Assembly (NCBI RefSeq): GCF_002902965.1
Contig: NZ_CP026106.1
Coordinates: 868,001 to 932,000 of the forward strand
From: Paraburkholderia hospita
GTDB taxonomy: Bacteria; Pseudomonadota; Gammaproteobacteria; Burkholderiales; Burkholderiaceae
Reading direction: 5' to 3'
Length of the DNA: 64,000 nucleotides
Every line of letters starts with the position of its first letter. Positions within the stretch are counted from its first letter, which is position 1. The translations under genes were made by a program, and so were the position numbers. Positions 46,435 through 55,293 of this stretch are shown here, in pieces. Under the pieces are notes generated by a model. It ran no database searches, was not told where the DNA came from, and saw only the letters and a program-made list of their open reading frames with translations.

Positions 46435-47472
46435 TTACTGTGGCAACGGCACGATTCGCCGAGCCCCGAGCATATTGTCGTCGGCTGTCATCTGCCGCGA
46501 TTCGGGCGTCACGCACACGGTGTCGCTGTCGAACGCCGCGCGCCACACGAAGCCGGGCTTACAGGTGTCCGGTCCATACGCGCCGCCGTTCGGCAAGCGG
46601 TTGTCGGAGGCGGCCCGGTTTTCGGCGAGGATGCGCAGTTGCGTTTCGGGCGTCACGCACACCTTGTCGCGAGGTTGCGCCTGGCGCCAGACGAAAGGCC
46701 TGACGCACGCGCCGCGATCGTGCGCGGACCGCTGCAAAGCCTTCTTCGACACCATCTGATCGCCTTTGCCCGCCTGATTGCCGGGCGTCGCCGCCGTCGT
46801 CGTCGTCGGAACGGGCGCCGATGCGACAACGGTCGTGTCCGCTTTTGCCTCGTGTCCGGCCCCCGATATCTTCAATACGACAGCGCCCATCAGCGCGACC
46901 GCCGCGACCGCGCCGCCGATCGTCCACATGCGTGTGTGACTCTTGCCAGCGTTTGCGTTCGGGGTGGGTTTCGCGTGCGGCGTGTCGGCGGGCGCGCTGT
47001 CGCCCGGTTCGTCGCCTGCGTGTGTGCGCAATGTCTTGATCAGCAGTTCCACGTCGCTGTCCCAGCGGGCGTGTGTCAGCTCGAACGCATTGCGGTAGGC
47101 GAGGTCCTTGATATCGGCGGGCAGATCGGGTTCCTGCGGCATCGTCGCGCCTTGCACCAGCACGGGTATTACCGTCACGTCGCGCTTGAGCGCCGACGAC
47201 GTTTCGAGCCGTACGAAGTCGTTCGGATTGTCGAGGCGCCGTTTGCCCTCCCGGTCTGTGACGGTGAGCCAGGTCCGGCCGATCAGCGCCAGCAACACTG
47301 CGCACTTGTCGATGTTCGTCTCGATTGCGCGCCGGAAGTCGGCGCCCGGCTCGATCGTCGCAACGTCCATGAAGACCGTGTGTTCGCCGAACACTTCGCG
47401 CAACGATTCGAACAGGCGACCTGCCTGGCCTTCCGTATCCTCGCGTCGGTAACTGATGAAAATGGGCCGCAT
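46435..47472 (-). CDS. Membrane-anchored TIR-domain protein with two periplasmic Cys/Trp-Arg modules
   Basis: 345 residues. Residues 1-145 are a TIR domain: PIFISYRREDTEGQAGRLFE at the N-terminus and FVRLETSSALKRD with the probable NADase catalytic Glu at about 90. A Pro-rich linker, then one membrane helix (about 183-201) preceded by Lys/Arg, so TIR faces the cytoplasm. Outside are two repeated modules of the pattern C-x-x-x-F-V-W-R-x-A-x-x-x-D-x-V-C-V-T-P-E (about 256-275 and 304-324). GAGGGAGGAA precedes the ATG. No defence partner gene is adjacent. Confidence 0.85.
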   Translation of the reverse strand: MRPIFISYRREDTEGQAGRLFESLREVFGEHTVFMDVATIEPGADFRRAIETNIDKCAVLLALIGRTWLTVTDREGKRRLDNPNDFVRLETSSALKRDVTVIPVLVQGATMPQEPDLPADIKDLAYRNAFELTHARWDSDVELLIKTLRTHAGDEPGDSAPADTPHAKPTPNANAGKSHTRMWTIGGAVAAVALMGAVVLKISGAGHEAKADTTVVASAPVPTTTTAATPGNQAGKGDQMVSKKALQRSAHDRGACVRPFVWRQAQPRDKVCVTPETQLRILAENRAASDNRLPNGGAYGPDTCKPGFVWRAAFDSDTVCVTPESRQMTADDNMLGARRIVPLPQ

Positions 47473-47639
47473 CGAACGATTCCTCCCTCCTCGGGTTGAA
47501 CGGCGAGCCGATCCTGCAATTGAAATGCTCTTTTATTAAAGCAGAGCGCGCTGTGTCCGGTTAGCGTTGCATGGTGGGCGATGATGGTTGAATGTGCGGA
47601 TGCCAACTGACTGCTTCGCCTGAAGGCGGTACCTGTTTT

Positions 47640-47803
47640 GGTGTTTTTGCCTTTGTGCTGGCATCCGGAGGGCGGTGTTTGCTGCGCAAGTGGTGTGGTT
47701 TGCTTGTGCTTTGCGCTGGCATCCGCGATTTGCCTTCGTGGCGCGGGCGATTTGGTTTGCTTGTGTTTTCGCTGGCATCCGCGTGTTGCTTTCGTGCTTC
47801 AAG
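47640..47803. repeat. Left outer array of element copy 3
   Basis: Units GCTGGCATCCGGA (near 47658), GCTGGCATCCGCG (near 47725) and GCTGGCATCCGCG (47771-47783), with TTTGGTTTGCTTGTG linkers. The stretch from 47473 to 47640 before it is promoter side of the TIR gene with no other feature. Confidence 0.75.
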
Positions 47804-48395
47804 CGTCGCCCCTGTGCGGGGCGGCACCTACTTTTCTTTGCCGCCGCAAAGAAAAGTAGGCAAAAGAAAGCGGCTCACACCGCCAACTCTAGTTCCTGCC
47901 TGAGGGCCCCCAACCGGTCCCACGCTTCACACGGCAACGTCCTTGTTCGCGTTCGTTGCCAACGCTTCGAATAAACGCCTCACCCGCTTCACGCGCCCGC
48001 GTCGCCGCATGCCGTGCCAGACATTCCTCTGCCGCCCAGGTGGCAAACTGTGTGTAGGCCGCAGCACTGCACACGCCTCACTTCGGACCGATAGCGCGCG
48101 CATACCTCCATGTAAGAGCGCCAAGCTATACGACGCGACAACCTACACACAGTTTGCCACCTGGGCGGCACAAACCATTCGCTGCCGCTCGCCCGTGTAT
48201 GGGAGTTTGAAGCGGGTGAGGCGTTTATTCGAAGCGTTGGCAACGCGCGCCAATAGAGATGTTGCCGTGTGAAGCATAAGACCGGTTGGGGGCCCTCAGG
48301 CAAACACACGTGCTGGCGGTGTGAGCCGCTTTCTTTTGCCTACTTTTCTTTGCGGCGGCAAAGAAAAGTAGGTGCCGCCCCGCACAGGGGCGACG
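47804..48395 (-). repeat. Palindromic element core, copy 3
   Basis: 592 bp in the orientation of copy 1. Slots are ACTCTAGTTCC on the left and AACACACGTGC on the right. Its arm B carries an arm-A-type segment (47958-47990, CCAACGCTTCGAATAAACG and the following CTCACCCGCTTC), while the other three copies have arm-specific sequence there, so it is mosaic. Confidence 0.95.
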
Positions 48396-48510
48396 CTTGA
48401 GGCGCGAAGGCATAACGCGGATGCCAGCGCAAAGGCCAAAACACCCAACGGCAACGCTTGAGGCACGAAGGCATAACGCGAAATGCCAGCGCAAAGGCAA
48501 AAACCCCGAC
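48396..48510. repeat. Right outer array of element copy 3
   Basis: Two tandem units of about 60 bp, each beginning CGCTTGAGGC(G/A)CGAAGGCA and holding GCGGATGCCAGCG or GCGAAATGCCAGCG with CAAAGGCCAAAAC linkers. The rest of the gap to 48709 is A/C-rich leader sequence of the SDR gene with no other clear feature. Confidence 0.75.
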
Positions 48511-48709
48511 CAACAACACTCGCGCCGCCCGGCCCCATCCCCGATTCACTTTTGTTATCACCCCATCCAACACTCGGATTGTTCCCGTATCGCCCCGCGA
48601 TTTATATTGCGTACACCGAGGGTCCGTGACCGAACACCAACCCCAAACCCCAACAACAACAAATGCGCGAGCAACATCCCGCATCAGTAGCAAAACAAGG
48701 AGCGCAGCG

Positions 48710-49462
48710 ATGAATCAGATCGATCTGAAGGGCCGTGTCGTCGTCATTACGGGCGGCGCGCGGGGAATCGGCTATGCGGTAGCGCAGCGCGCGCTGCGCT
48801 CGGGCGCGGCCGTGGCGCTCTGGGATGTCGACGCCGAGCGGCTCGAGCGCAGCGCGAAAGAGCTAAGCGAACTCGGCAAGGTCGCAGCCGTCACCGTCGA
48901 TCAAACCAAAGAGGCCGAGATCGACGCCGCCGTCAGCAAGACGCTCGCCGCTCACGGCGCCATCGACGTGCTGATCAACTGCGCCGGCATCACGGGCGGC
49001 AACGGCACGACGTGGGAACTCGAACCGGACATGTGGCGCCGCGTGATCGACGTCAACCTGATCGGCCCGTATCTCGCATGCCGCGCGGTCGTGCCGCAGA
49101 TGCTGAAGCAGGGCTATGGGCGCATCGTCAATATTGCTTCCGTGGCGGGCAAGGAAGGCAATCCGAACGCATCGCACTACAGCGCGTCGAAAGCAGGGCT
49201 GATCGGCCTGACCAAATCGCTAGGCAAGGAACTCGCGACGAAGAACATTCTCGTCAACGCTGTCACGCCCGCAGCCGCGAAAACCGAAATCTTCGATTCG
49301 ATGAAGCAGGAGCACATCGACTACATGCTGTCGAAGATTCCGATGAACCGCTTCCTGCTACCGGACGAGGCAGCGTCTCTGATCCTGTGGCTCGCGTCGG
49401 AAGACTGCGCATTCAGCACGGGCGCCGTGTTCGATCTGTCGGGCGGCCGCGCGACGTACTAG
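48710..49462 (+). CDS. SDR oxidoreductase, probable 2-keto-3-deoxy-L-rhamnonate 4-dehydrogenase
   Basis: 250 residues, classical short-chain dehydrogenase: VVITGGARGIGYAVA cofactor loop, INCAGITGG, catalytic Ser in IVNIASVAG and Tyr/Lys in SHYSASKAGLIG. AAGGAG lies 7 nt before ATG 48710. Next to rhamnonate dehydratase and rhamnose dehydrogenase genes, the likely job is oxidation of 2-keto-3-deoxyrhamnonate at C4. Another sugar-acid substrate is possible. First gene of the block between copies 3 and 4. Confidence 0.78.
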   Translation: MNQIDLKGRVVVITGGARGIGYAVAQRALRSGAAVALWDVDAERLERSAKELSELGKVAAVTVDQTKEAEIDAAVSKTLAAHGAIDVLINCAGITGGNGTTWELEPDMWRRVIDVNLIGPYLACRAVVPQMLKQGYGRIVNIASVAGKEGNPNASHYSASKAGLIGLTKSLGKELATKNILVNAVTPAAAKTEIFDSMKQEHIDYMLSKIPMNRFLLPDEAASLILWLASEDCAFSTGAVFDLSGGRATY

Positions 49463-49490
49463 ACCCGTCGCACCCTAACGACAGCAATCA

Positions 49491-49548
49491 CAAACGAAAG
49501 CGACAAACGACGAACGAAAGCGACGAACGAAAGCGGCACACGTATGCC
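49491..49548. repeat. Short tandem repeat and small hairpin
   Basis: AACGAAAGCGAC at 49491-49502 and 49511-49522 and AACGAAAGCGGC at 49524-49535, followed by a 6-bp hairpin GCGGCA-CACGTA-TGCCGC (49531-49548). It lies in the gap between the SDR and MFS genes; role unknown. Confidence 0.7.
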
Positions 49549-49584
49549 GCTTGCGCCTTCGCACGAAGGCGACACGGAGACATG

Positions 49585-50922
49585 ATGAACGGGACCTCGT
49601 CCGAAACCCGCGACACCCTCGACGGCATCGTCAGCCAGGTCATGCGGCGGCTGTTGCCGTTCCTGCTGCTGATGTACGTGCTCGCGTTCCTCGACCGCGC
49701 GAACATCGGCTTTGCACAAAAGGCCTTGCAGCACGACACGGGCATTTCGAACGCCGCGTTCGCGTTCGGCGCGGGCGTGTTCTTCGTCGGCTATGCGCTG
49801 TTCGAAGTGCCGAGCAATCTGCTGCTGCATCGCGTCGGCGCGCGGCTGTGGATGTGCCGGATCATGGTCACGTGGGGCCTCGTGTCGGCGGCGATGAGTC
49901 TCGCGCACACGGCTACCACGTTTTATGCGCTGCGCTTTTTGCTCGGCGTCGCTGAAGCGGGCTTCTTTCCGGGCGTCATCTATTACCTGACGCGCTGGTT
50001 TCCGCAATCGGCGCGCGCGCGTGCTGTCGGCGTGTTTTATTTCGGCGCGCCGCTTGCCTTCATGTTCGGCAGTCCGCTGTCGGGCTTTCTGCTCGAGCTG
50101 CACGGCGCGTTGAATCTCGCGGGCTGGCAGTGGCTGTTTCTGATCGAAGGCGGGCTGGCGTCGGTGGTCGGCGTGTGGGCGTTCTTCTATCTCGACGATC
50201 GGCCCGAAGACGCCAGCTGGCTCACGCCGCAAGCGCGCAAGACCTTGAGCGCGGCGCTCGACGACGACGCGCGCGCCGCGTCCGCGCATGGTCCGCGCAA
50301 TCTGCTGGCGGCGCTCGTCGATAAACGCGTGCTGCTGTTCTCCGCGATCTATCTGCTGATCCAGATGAGCGTGTACGGCGTGATCTTTTATCTGCCGCAG
50401 CAGGTCGCGGCGCTGATGGGCGAGTCGGTCGGCTTGCGGGTCGGCATGGTGGCGGCCGTGCCGTGGATCTGCGCGCTCGCGCTGACCTGGTTCGTGCCGC
50501 GCCGCGCCGACGCGACGGGCACGCACCGGCGCTGGGCTGTCGCGCTGCTGGTGCTCGCCGGATGCGGGATCGGCGTATCGGGCGCAACGCATAGCCCGCT
50601 GCTGGCGATGGCCGCGCTGTGCTGCGCGGCAAGCGGCTTCATCGCCGCACAGCCGCTCTTCTGGACTTTTCCGACGCGCTACCTGACGGGCGCGGCGGCC
50701 GCAGGCGGCATCGCGTTGATCAACTCGCTCGGCAGCCTGGGTGGTTTCATCGCGCCGACGCTGCGCACGAGCGCCGAGCATGCGTTCCAGTCGACCTCGG
50801 CGGGTCTGCTGCTGCTCGGCGCGGCGAGTTTGCTGGCCGCGCTGCTGATTGGCACGCTGGTGCGCCGCGACGCGACGCGCGACACGCCCGCTTTCCCACA
50901 ACCCATTCATCGCGCCCGCTGA
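49585..50922 (+). CDS. MFS transporter of the ACS family, probable rhamnose/rhamnonate carrier
   Basis: 445 residues and about 12 helices. ACS-family start LLPFLLLMYVLAFLDRANIGFAQ, then GYALFEVPSNLLLHRVGARLWM, RFLLGVAEAGFFPGVIYYLTRWFP. Such carriers move sugar acids and glucuronate-like anions. Position between two rhamnose enzymes suggests L-rhamnonate or a related acid. ATG 49585 is preferred because GGAG is 5 nt away; ATG 49582 is too close. Confidence 0.82.
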   Translation: MNGTSSETRDTLDGIVSQVMRRLLPFLLLMYVLAFLDRANIGFAQKALQHDTGISNAAFAFGAGVFFVGYALFEVPSNLLLHRVGARLWMCRIMVTWGLVSAAMSLAHTATTFYALRFLLGVAEAGFFPGVIYYLTRWFPQSARARAVGVFYFGAPLAFMFGSPLSGFLLELHGALNLAGWQWLFLIEGGLASVVGVWAFFYLDDRPEDASWLTPQARKTLSAALDDDARAASAHGPRNLLAALVDKRVLLFSAIYLLIQMSVYGVIFYLPQQVAALMGESVGLRVGMVAAVPWICALALTWFVPRRADATGTHRRWAVALLVLAGCGIGVSGATHSPLLAMAALCCAASGFIAAQPLFWTFPTRYLTGAAAAGGIALINSLGSLGGFIAPTLRTSAEHAFQSTSAGLLLLGAASLLAALLIGTLVRRDATRDTPAFPQPIHRAR

Positions 50923-50962
50923 CACGCGAGGCGCACGCAACCCACGAACGGAGCTCTAGAAC

Positions 50963-52141
50963 ATGGCGATGCCCACTATCCGGCACGTGCGTGCCTTCGT
51001 CGTCCGCGGCGGCGGCGCGGACTATCACGATCAGGCCGACGGACACTGGATCGACGATCACATCTCGACGCCGATGGCGCGTTATCCGCAGTACCGGCAA
51101 AGCCGGCAGTCGTTCGGCATCAACGTGCTGGGGACGCTGGTCGTTGAAATCGAGGCGAGCGACGGCACGGTCGGCTTCGCGGTGACGACGGGTGGCGAGA
51201 TCGGCGCGTTCATCGTCGAGAAGCATCTGGCGCGCTTCCTCGAAGGACAACTCGTGACGGACATCGAGAAGATGTGGGATCAGATGTACTTCTCGACGCT
51301 CTACTACGGACGCAAGGGCGTGGTGCTCAACACGATTTCGGGCGTCGATCTCGCACTGTGGGATCTACTCGCGAAAGTGCGCAAGGAGCCCGTGTACCAG
51401 CTATTGGGCGGCCCGGTGCGCGACGAGTTGCAGTTCTACGCGACGGGCGCGCGGCCCGACCTTGCGAAGGAAATGGGCTTTATCGGCGGCAAGCTGCCGT
51501 TGCAGCACAATCCGGCAGAAGGTGAGGAGGGACTCAGAAAGAATATCGACAAGCTCGCGGAAATGCGCGGCCGCGTCGGCGACGATTTCTGGCTGATGTA
51601 CGACTGCTGGATGAGCCTCGACGTCACGTACGCGACGAAGCTCGCGAAGGCCGCGCACGACTATGGGCTGAAGTGGATCGAAGAAGCGCTATCGCCCGAC
51701 GACTACTGGGGTTACGCCGAACTGCGCCGCAACGTGCCGCGCGGCATGATGGTGTCGACGGGTGAGCACGAGGCGACGCGCTGGGGCTTCAGGATGCTGC
51801 TCGAAATGAACTGCTGCGATCTGATCCAGCCGGACGTCGGCTGGTGCGGCGGCATCACCGAACTGATCAAGATTTCCGCGCTCGCCGATGCGCATAACGT
51901 GATGGTCGTGCCGCATGGGTCGTCGGTGTACAGCTATCACTTCGTCGTCACGCGTCACAACTCGCCGTTCGCCGAGTTCCTGATGATGGCGCCGAAGGCC
52001 GATCAGGTGGTGCCGATGTTCACGCCGTTGCTGCTCGACGAGCCGGTGCCCGTCAATGGCCGCATGAAAGTGCCTGACACGCCGGGCTTCGGTGTGCGGC
52101 TGAATCCCGAATGCACGCTCGAGCGGCCTTATCAACATTGA
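50963..52141 (+). CDS. rhmD: L-rhamnonate dehydratase
   Basis: 392 residues, enolase superfamily (mandelate racemase subgroup). Removes water from L-rhamnonate to give 2-keto-3-deoxy-L-rhamnonate. Highly similar to E. coli RhmD in the blocks [34 protein letters not shown] and [18 protein letters not shown]. Metal ligands: Asp in LMYDCWMS, Glu in [10 protein letters not shown], Glu in STGEHEAT; catalytic His in [15 protein letters not shown] precedes ATG 50963. Confidence 0.94.
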   Translation: MAMPTIRHVRAFVVRGGGADYHDQADGHWIDDHISTPMARYPQYRQSRQSFGINVLGTLVVEIEASDGTVGFAVTTGGEIGAFIVEKHLARFLEGQLVTDIEKMWDQMYFSTLYYGRKGVVLNTISGVDLALWDLLAKVRKEPVYQLLGGPVRDELQFYATGARPDLAKEMGFIGGKLPLQHNPAEGEEGLRKNIDKLAEMRGRVGDDFWLMYDCWMSLDVTYATKLAKAAHDYGLKWIEEALSPDDYWGYAELRRNVPRGMMVSTGEHEATRWGFRMLLEMNCCDLIQPDVGWCGGITELIKISALADAHNVMVVPHGSSVYSYHFVVTRHNSPFAEFLMMAPKADQVVPMFTPLLLDEPVPVNGRMKVPDTPGFGVRLNPECTLERPYQH

Positions 52142-52153
52142 ACGGAGAAGCAT

Positions 52154-52936
52154 GTGCTGCTGAAAGACAAGGCGGTGATCGTTACGGGTGGCTCGCGCGG
52201 CATTGGGCGGGCGATTGCCGTGGCGTGTGCGAAAGAGGGCGCCGATGTTGCGATCAACTACTGGGGCGATAACGATGCGTCGTATAACCGGCGTTCCGCG
52301 GTCGAAGAAGTGGTGGGTGAAATCGAATCGCTTGGGCGGCGGGTGATTGCCGTCGAGGGCAATGTCGCGTTGAAGGAGACGGGGCCTGAGCTTGTGCGGC
52401 GCACGGTCGAGGCGTTCGGTAAGGTTGATGTGCTGGCCAGCAATGCGGGCATTTGTCCGTTTCATGCATTTCTTGACATGCCCGCCGATGTGCTGGAGAC
52501 GACTGTTGCCGTCAATCTCAATGGGGCGTTCTTTGTCACGCAGGCTGTTGCGCAGCAGATGAAGGCGCAGGGCACTGGCGGTGCGATCGTCGCGACGAGT
52601 TCGATCAGTGCGCTCGTTGGGGGTGGGATGCAGACGCATTACACGCCGACGAAAGCGGGTGTGCACTCGCTGATGCAGTCTTGCGCGATTGCGCTTGGGC
52701 CTTACGGCATACGGTGTAATTCTGTTATGCCTGGGACGATTGCTACTGATCTGAATGCCGAGGATCTCGGCGATGATGCCAAGAAGGCTTACTTCGAGAA
52801 GCGCATTCCGCTTGGACGGCTGGGGCAGCCGGATGATGTGGCGGATTGTGTGGTGTTTCTTGCTTCTGATCGGGCCAGATATGTTACTGGCGCTGCGTTG
52901 TTGGTTGATGGTGGGTTGTTTGTGAATTTGCAGTAG
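52154..52936 (+). CDS. L-rhamnose 1-dehydrogenase (SDR)
   Basis: 260 residues: AVIVTGGSRGIGRAIAVAC cofactor loop, ASNAGICPFHAFLDMPAD, Ser in ATSSISALVGG and Tyr/Lys in THYTPTKAGVHS. Oxidises L-rhamnose to the 1,4-lactone. The start is GTG 52154: GGAG at 52144-52147 is 6 nt away, and the ATG at 52152 is out of frame and reads straight to a stop. Codons become strongly G/T-ending toward the 3' end, which lies 9 bp from repeat copy 4. Confidence 0.87.
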   Translation: MLLKDKAVIVTGGSRGIGRAIAVACAKEGADVAINYWGDNDASYNRRSAVEEVVGEIESLGRRVIAVEGNVALKETGPELVRRTVEAFGKVDVLASNAGICPFHAFLDMPADVLETTVAVNLNGAFFVTQAVAQQMKAQGTGGAIVATSSISALVGGGMQTHYTPTKAGVHSLMQSCAIALGPYGIRCNSVMPGTIATDLNAEDLGDDAKKAYFEKRIPLGRLGQPDDVADCVVFLASDRARYVTGAALLVDGGLFVNLQ

Positions 52937-52944
52937 GGTTTTTG

Positions 52945-53793
52945 GTTGTCTGCGACGCTGGGGTTTGCTATGTGTTTGCGTTGGCATCCGCGTTACGGTG
53001 TCTGCCGTTCAAACGTCGCCCCTGTGCGGGGCGGCACCTACTTTTCTTTGCCGCCGCAAAGAAAAGTAGGCAAAAGAAAGCGGCTCACACCGCCAATCTT
53101 TCTTCTTGCCTGAGGGCCCCCAACCGGTCTTATGCTTCACACGGCAACATCTCTGTCAGCGCGCGTTGCCAACGCTTCGAATAAACGCCTCACCCGCTTC
53201 GAACTCCCATACACGGGCGAGCGGCAGCGAATGGTTTGCGCCGCCCAGGTGGCAAACTGTGTGTAGGTTATCGCGACGTATAGCTTGGCGCTCGTACATG
53301 GTGGGGCGCGTGCGCTATCGGTCCGAAGTGAGGCGTGTGTAGCGCTACGGCCTACACACAGTTTGCCACCTGGGCGGCGGCGGAATATCTGGCGCGGCAC
53401 GCTGCGACGCGGGCGTGCGAAGCGGGTGAGGCGCACCGCAAGAGCGCTGGCAACAAACATGAGTCACGTGGTTGTCGTGTGAAGCGTAAGACCCTTTGGG
53501 GGCCCTCAGGCAAGGGCAAGAATTAGCGGTGTGAGCCGCTTTCTTTTGCCTACTTTTCTTTGCGGCGGCAAAGAAAAGTAGGTGCCGCCCCGCACAGGGG
53601 CGACGCTTGAAGCAAGCTAACGTATCGCGGATGCCAGCGAAAAGCCATAACGCGGATGCCGGCGCAAAGACCAAAACACCGACCGGCTCCATCTACACCC
53701 AAAAAGCAAAAATCGGCTGCCAGCGCAAAGCTAAAAAAACCAAACCGGATGCCAGCGCAAAAACAAAGCAAACCACCCAGCGTCGCAGACAAC
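52945..53793 (+). repeat. Palindromic element copy 4 with outer arrays and both termini
   Basis: The most complete copy. Core 53014-53605 (592 bp, orientation of copy 2; slots ATCTTTCTTCT and AGGGCAAGAAT). Outer arrays have units at 52983-52993 on the left and near 53626, 53651, 53712 and 53745 on the right. The ends match as an inverted repeat GTTGTCTGCGACGCTGGG. They lie 9 bp beyond the stop at 52936 and 10 bp before the stop at 53803 of the two convergent genes. Confidence 0.9.
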
Positions 53794-53802
53794 AAAAAAA
53801 CC

Positions 53803-54771
53803 TCAAACCCCAACCGCCAGGTTATCCTCATTAGCCAGTCGATGTGAATAAACCCGAAGCAAATCGACAAACCGCTGCGCAGGCTCAGCCAGAGCCTCCT
53901 CTTTACGAGTAAGGATGCCAAACCCGGCAAGGCTCTTGCCAATCTCCACAGGCAACGCAACGAGCAACTTGCCGCGCACATGATCGCGCACAACAGACTC
54001 AGGCAACATCGCCACAGCATCATAATTCTCAAGCAACTGCAGCGTAGCAAATATAGAAGCACACTCGGTGAGATTAGCCGGCGTCCCAAGCCCCGCCCGG
54101 GCGAGTTCCTCTTCAAACAAAACCCGAGCCGGACTAGTAATAGGCTGCGCCACCCAAGGCCACTCCATCAACTCGCGAAGCGAAACAGCAGCCCGCCCAG
54201 CAACGGGATGCACAGCCCGCACAACCAGCACCAAAGTCTCCCGCGCCAGCGGCTCAAAACTGAAATCGTTATGCTGCAACGGATTAGTCAACCGCCCCAG
54301 CGCGAGATCGACTTCGCGGCGATGCAGCAATTGCACCACCTGATCGCTCGTTTCCCCGAGAATGCACACATGCAACAACGGCCGTTCGGTTTTCAGCGCG
54401 GCGACGGCCATCGCCAGCAGATCGGGCGCGGCGCCCATGATCGCGCCAACGGTCAGTTGCCCATGCCCGCCCTTGCGTTTCGCGTCCAGATCCTCGGCAA
54501 AGCGCGTGAGATCCGCCAGCGCACGCCGCGCATAGGCAAGCGTAACGACGCCCAGCGGCGTCGGCTGCATGCCGCGCGCGTTGCGCTCGAACAGCAAAAA
54601 GCCAAGCGCCTCTTCAATGTCGCCGAGCATGCGGCTCGCGCTGGGCTGCGCGACATTGATGGCATCGGCGGCCTGATGGACGTTGCGCGCGTCGTCGAGC
54701 GCGACAAGCAGCGCAAGATGCTTGAACTTGAGCCGGTTGACGAGGGGAATGCTGGCAGCGTTCTGGCTCAT
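53803..54771 (-). CDS. LysR-type regulator, probable regulator of the rhamnose genes
   Basis: 322 residues. HTH in LLVALDDARNVHQAADAINVAQPSASRMLGDIEEALGF (in parts, about 21-58), then GHGQLTVGAIMGAAPDLLAMAV and an effector domain of the GbpR-like type. Divergent from rhaM across 149 bp that hold a good promoter, so it probably controls the rhaM-to-rhaS operon. Its 3' half is A/C-biased on the top strand, as next to all element copies. Confidence 0.85.
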   Translation of the reverse strand: MSQNAASIPLVNRLKFKHLALLVALDDARNVHQAADAINVAQPSASRMLGDIEEALGFLLFERNARGMQPTPLGVVTLAYARRALADLTRFAEDLDAKRKGGHGQLTVGAIMGAAPDLLAMAVAALKTERPLLHVCILGETSDQVVQLLHRREVDLALGRLTNPLQHNDFSFEPLARETLVLVVRAVHPVAGRAAVSLRELMEWPWVAQPITSPARVLFEEELARAGLGTPANLTECASIFATLQLLENYDAVAMLPESVVRDHVRGKLLVALPVEIGKSLAGFGILTRKEEALAEPAQRFVDLLRVYSHRLANEDNLAVGV

Positions 54772-54824
54772 GGAGGATCAGCGGTGCGATTCGGTTTGAG
54801 TATCGCCCAATCCCAACAACGGAT

Positions 54825-54854
54825 TGAGATGCTATCGACGCCCGAATTATAGTC
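54825..54854 (+). promoter_or_regulatory. Probable sigma70 promoter of the rhamnose uptake operon
   Basis: TTGAGA (54825-54830), 18-bp spacer, TATAGT (54849-54854), five of six consensus matches in each box. Transcription would start near 54861, about 60 nt before rhaM. Confidence 0.6.
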
Positions 54855-54920
54855 GCATCAAGACGCTACCTTAGAGAGCGGCAAGAACAAGTGATCAAAG
54901 ACACTGGAGACAAGCCCGGC

Positions 54921-55247
54921 ATGGAGACAATCGCTTTCCGGATGGTGCTGAACCCCGGCATGCGCGACGAGTACGAGCGCCGGCATCGGGCAATCTGGCC
55001 GGAACTCGTCGATGCGCTGCACAACGCAGGCGTGCGCGATTACCGGATCTTTCTCGACGAAGACACGCACCATCTGTTCGCGATACTGACGCGCAACGCC
55101 GATCATTCGATGGAGCGCCTGCCCGAGCTCGCGGTGATGCGCAAATGGTGGGATTGCATGGCTGACATCATGCAAACGGCGCCTGACCATACGCCGCTCC
55201 AGCAAGCGCTGGTTCCAGTATTTGAGCTGCAGCATCCCTTCCACTGA
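54921..55247 (+). CDS. rhaM: L-rhamnose mutarotase
   Basis: 108 residues (E. coli RhaM has 104). Interconverts alpha and beta L-rhamnose. Family blocks: YERRHRAIWPELVDALHNAG with the catalytic His, YRIFLDEDTHHLFAIL, and MRKWWDCMADIM. ATG 54921 fits the family start; a GTG at 54891 would add ten residues. First gene of the plus-strand operon. Confidence 0.92.
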   Translation: METIAFRMVLNPGMRDEYERRHRAIWPELVDALHNAGVRDYRIFLDEDTHHLFAILTRNADHSMERLPELAVMRKWWDCMADIMQTAPDHTPLQQALVPVFELQHPFH

Positions 55248-55293
55248 TTCGCGACGCTCGCCGCGCACGCGCGCCGGCGACGAAGGACGCGCC

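Noticed and set aside
47804..53605. Copies 3 and 4 as ends of a composite transposon
   Set aside because: No transposase in the block, no target-site duplication seen, and single copies occur elsewhere in the window.
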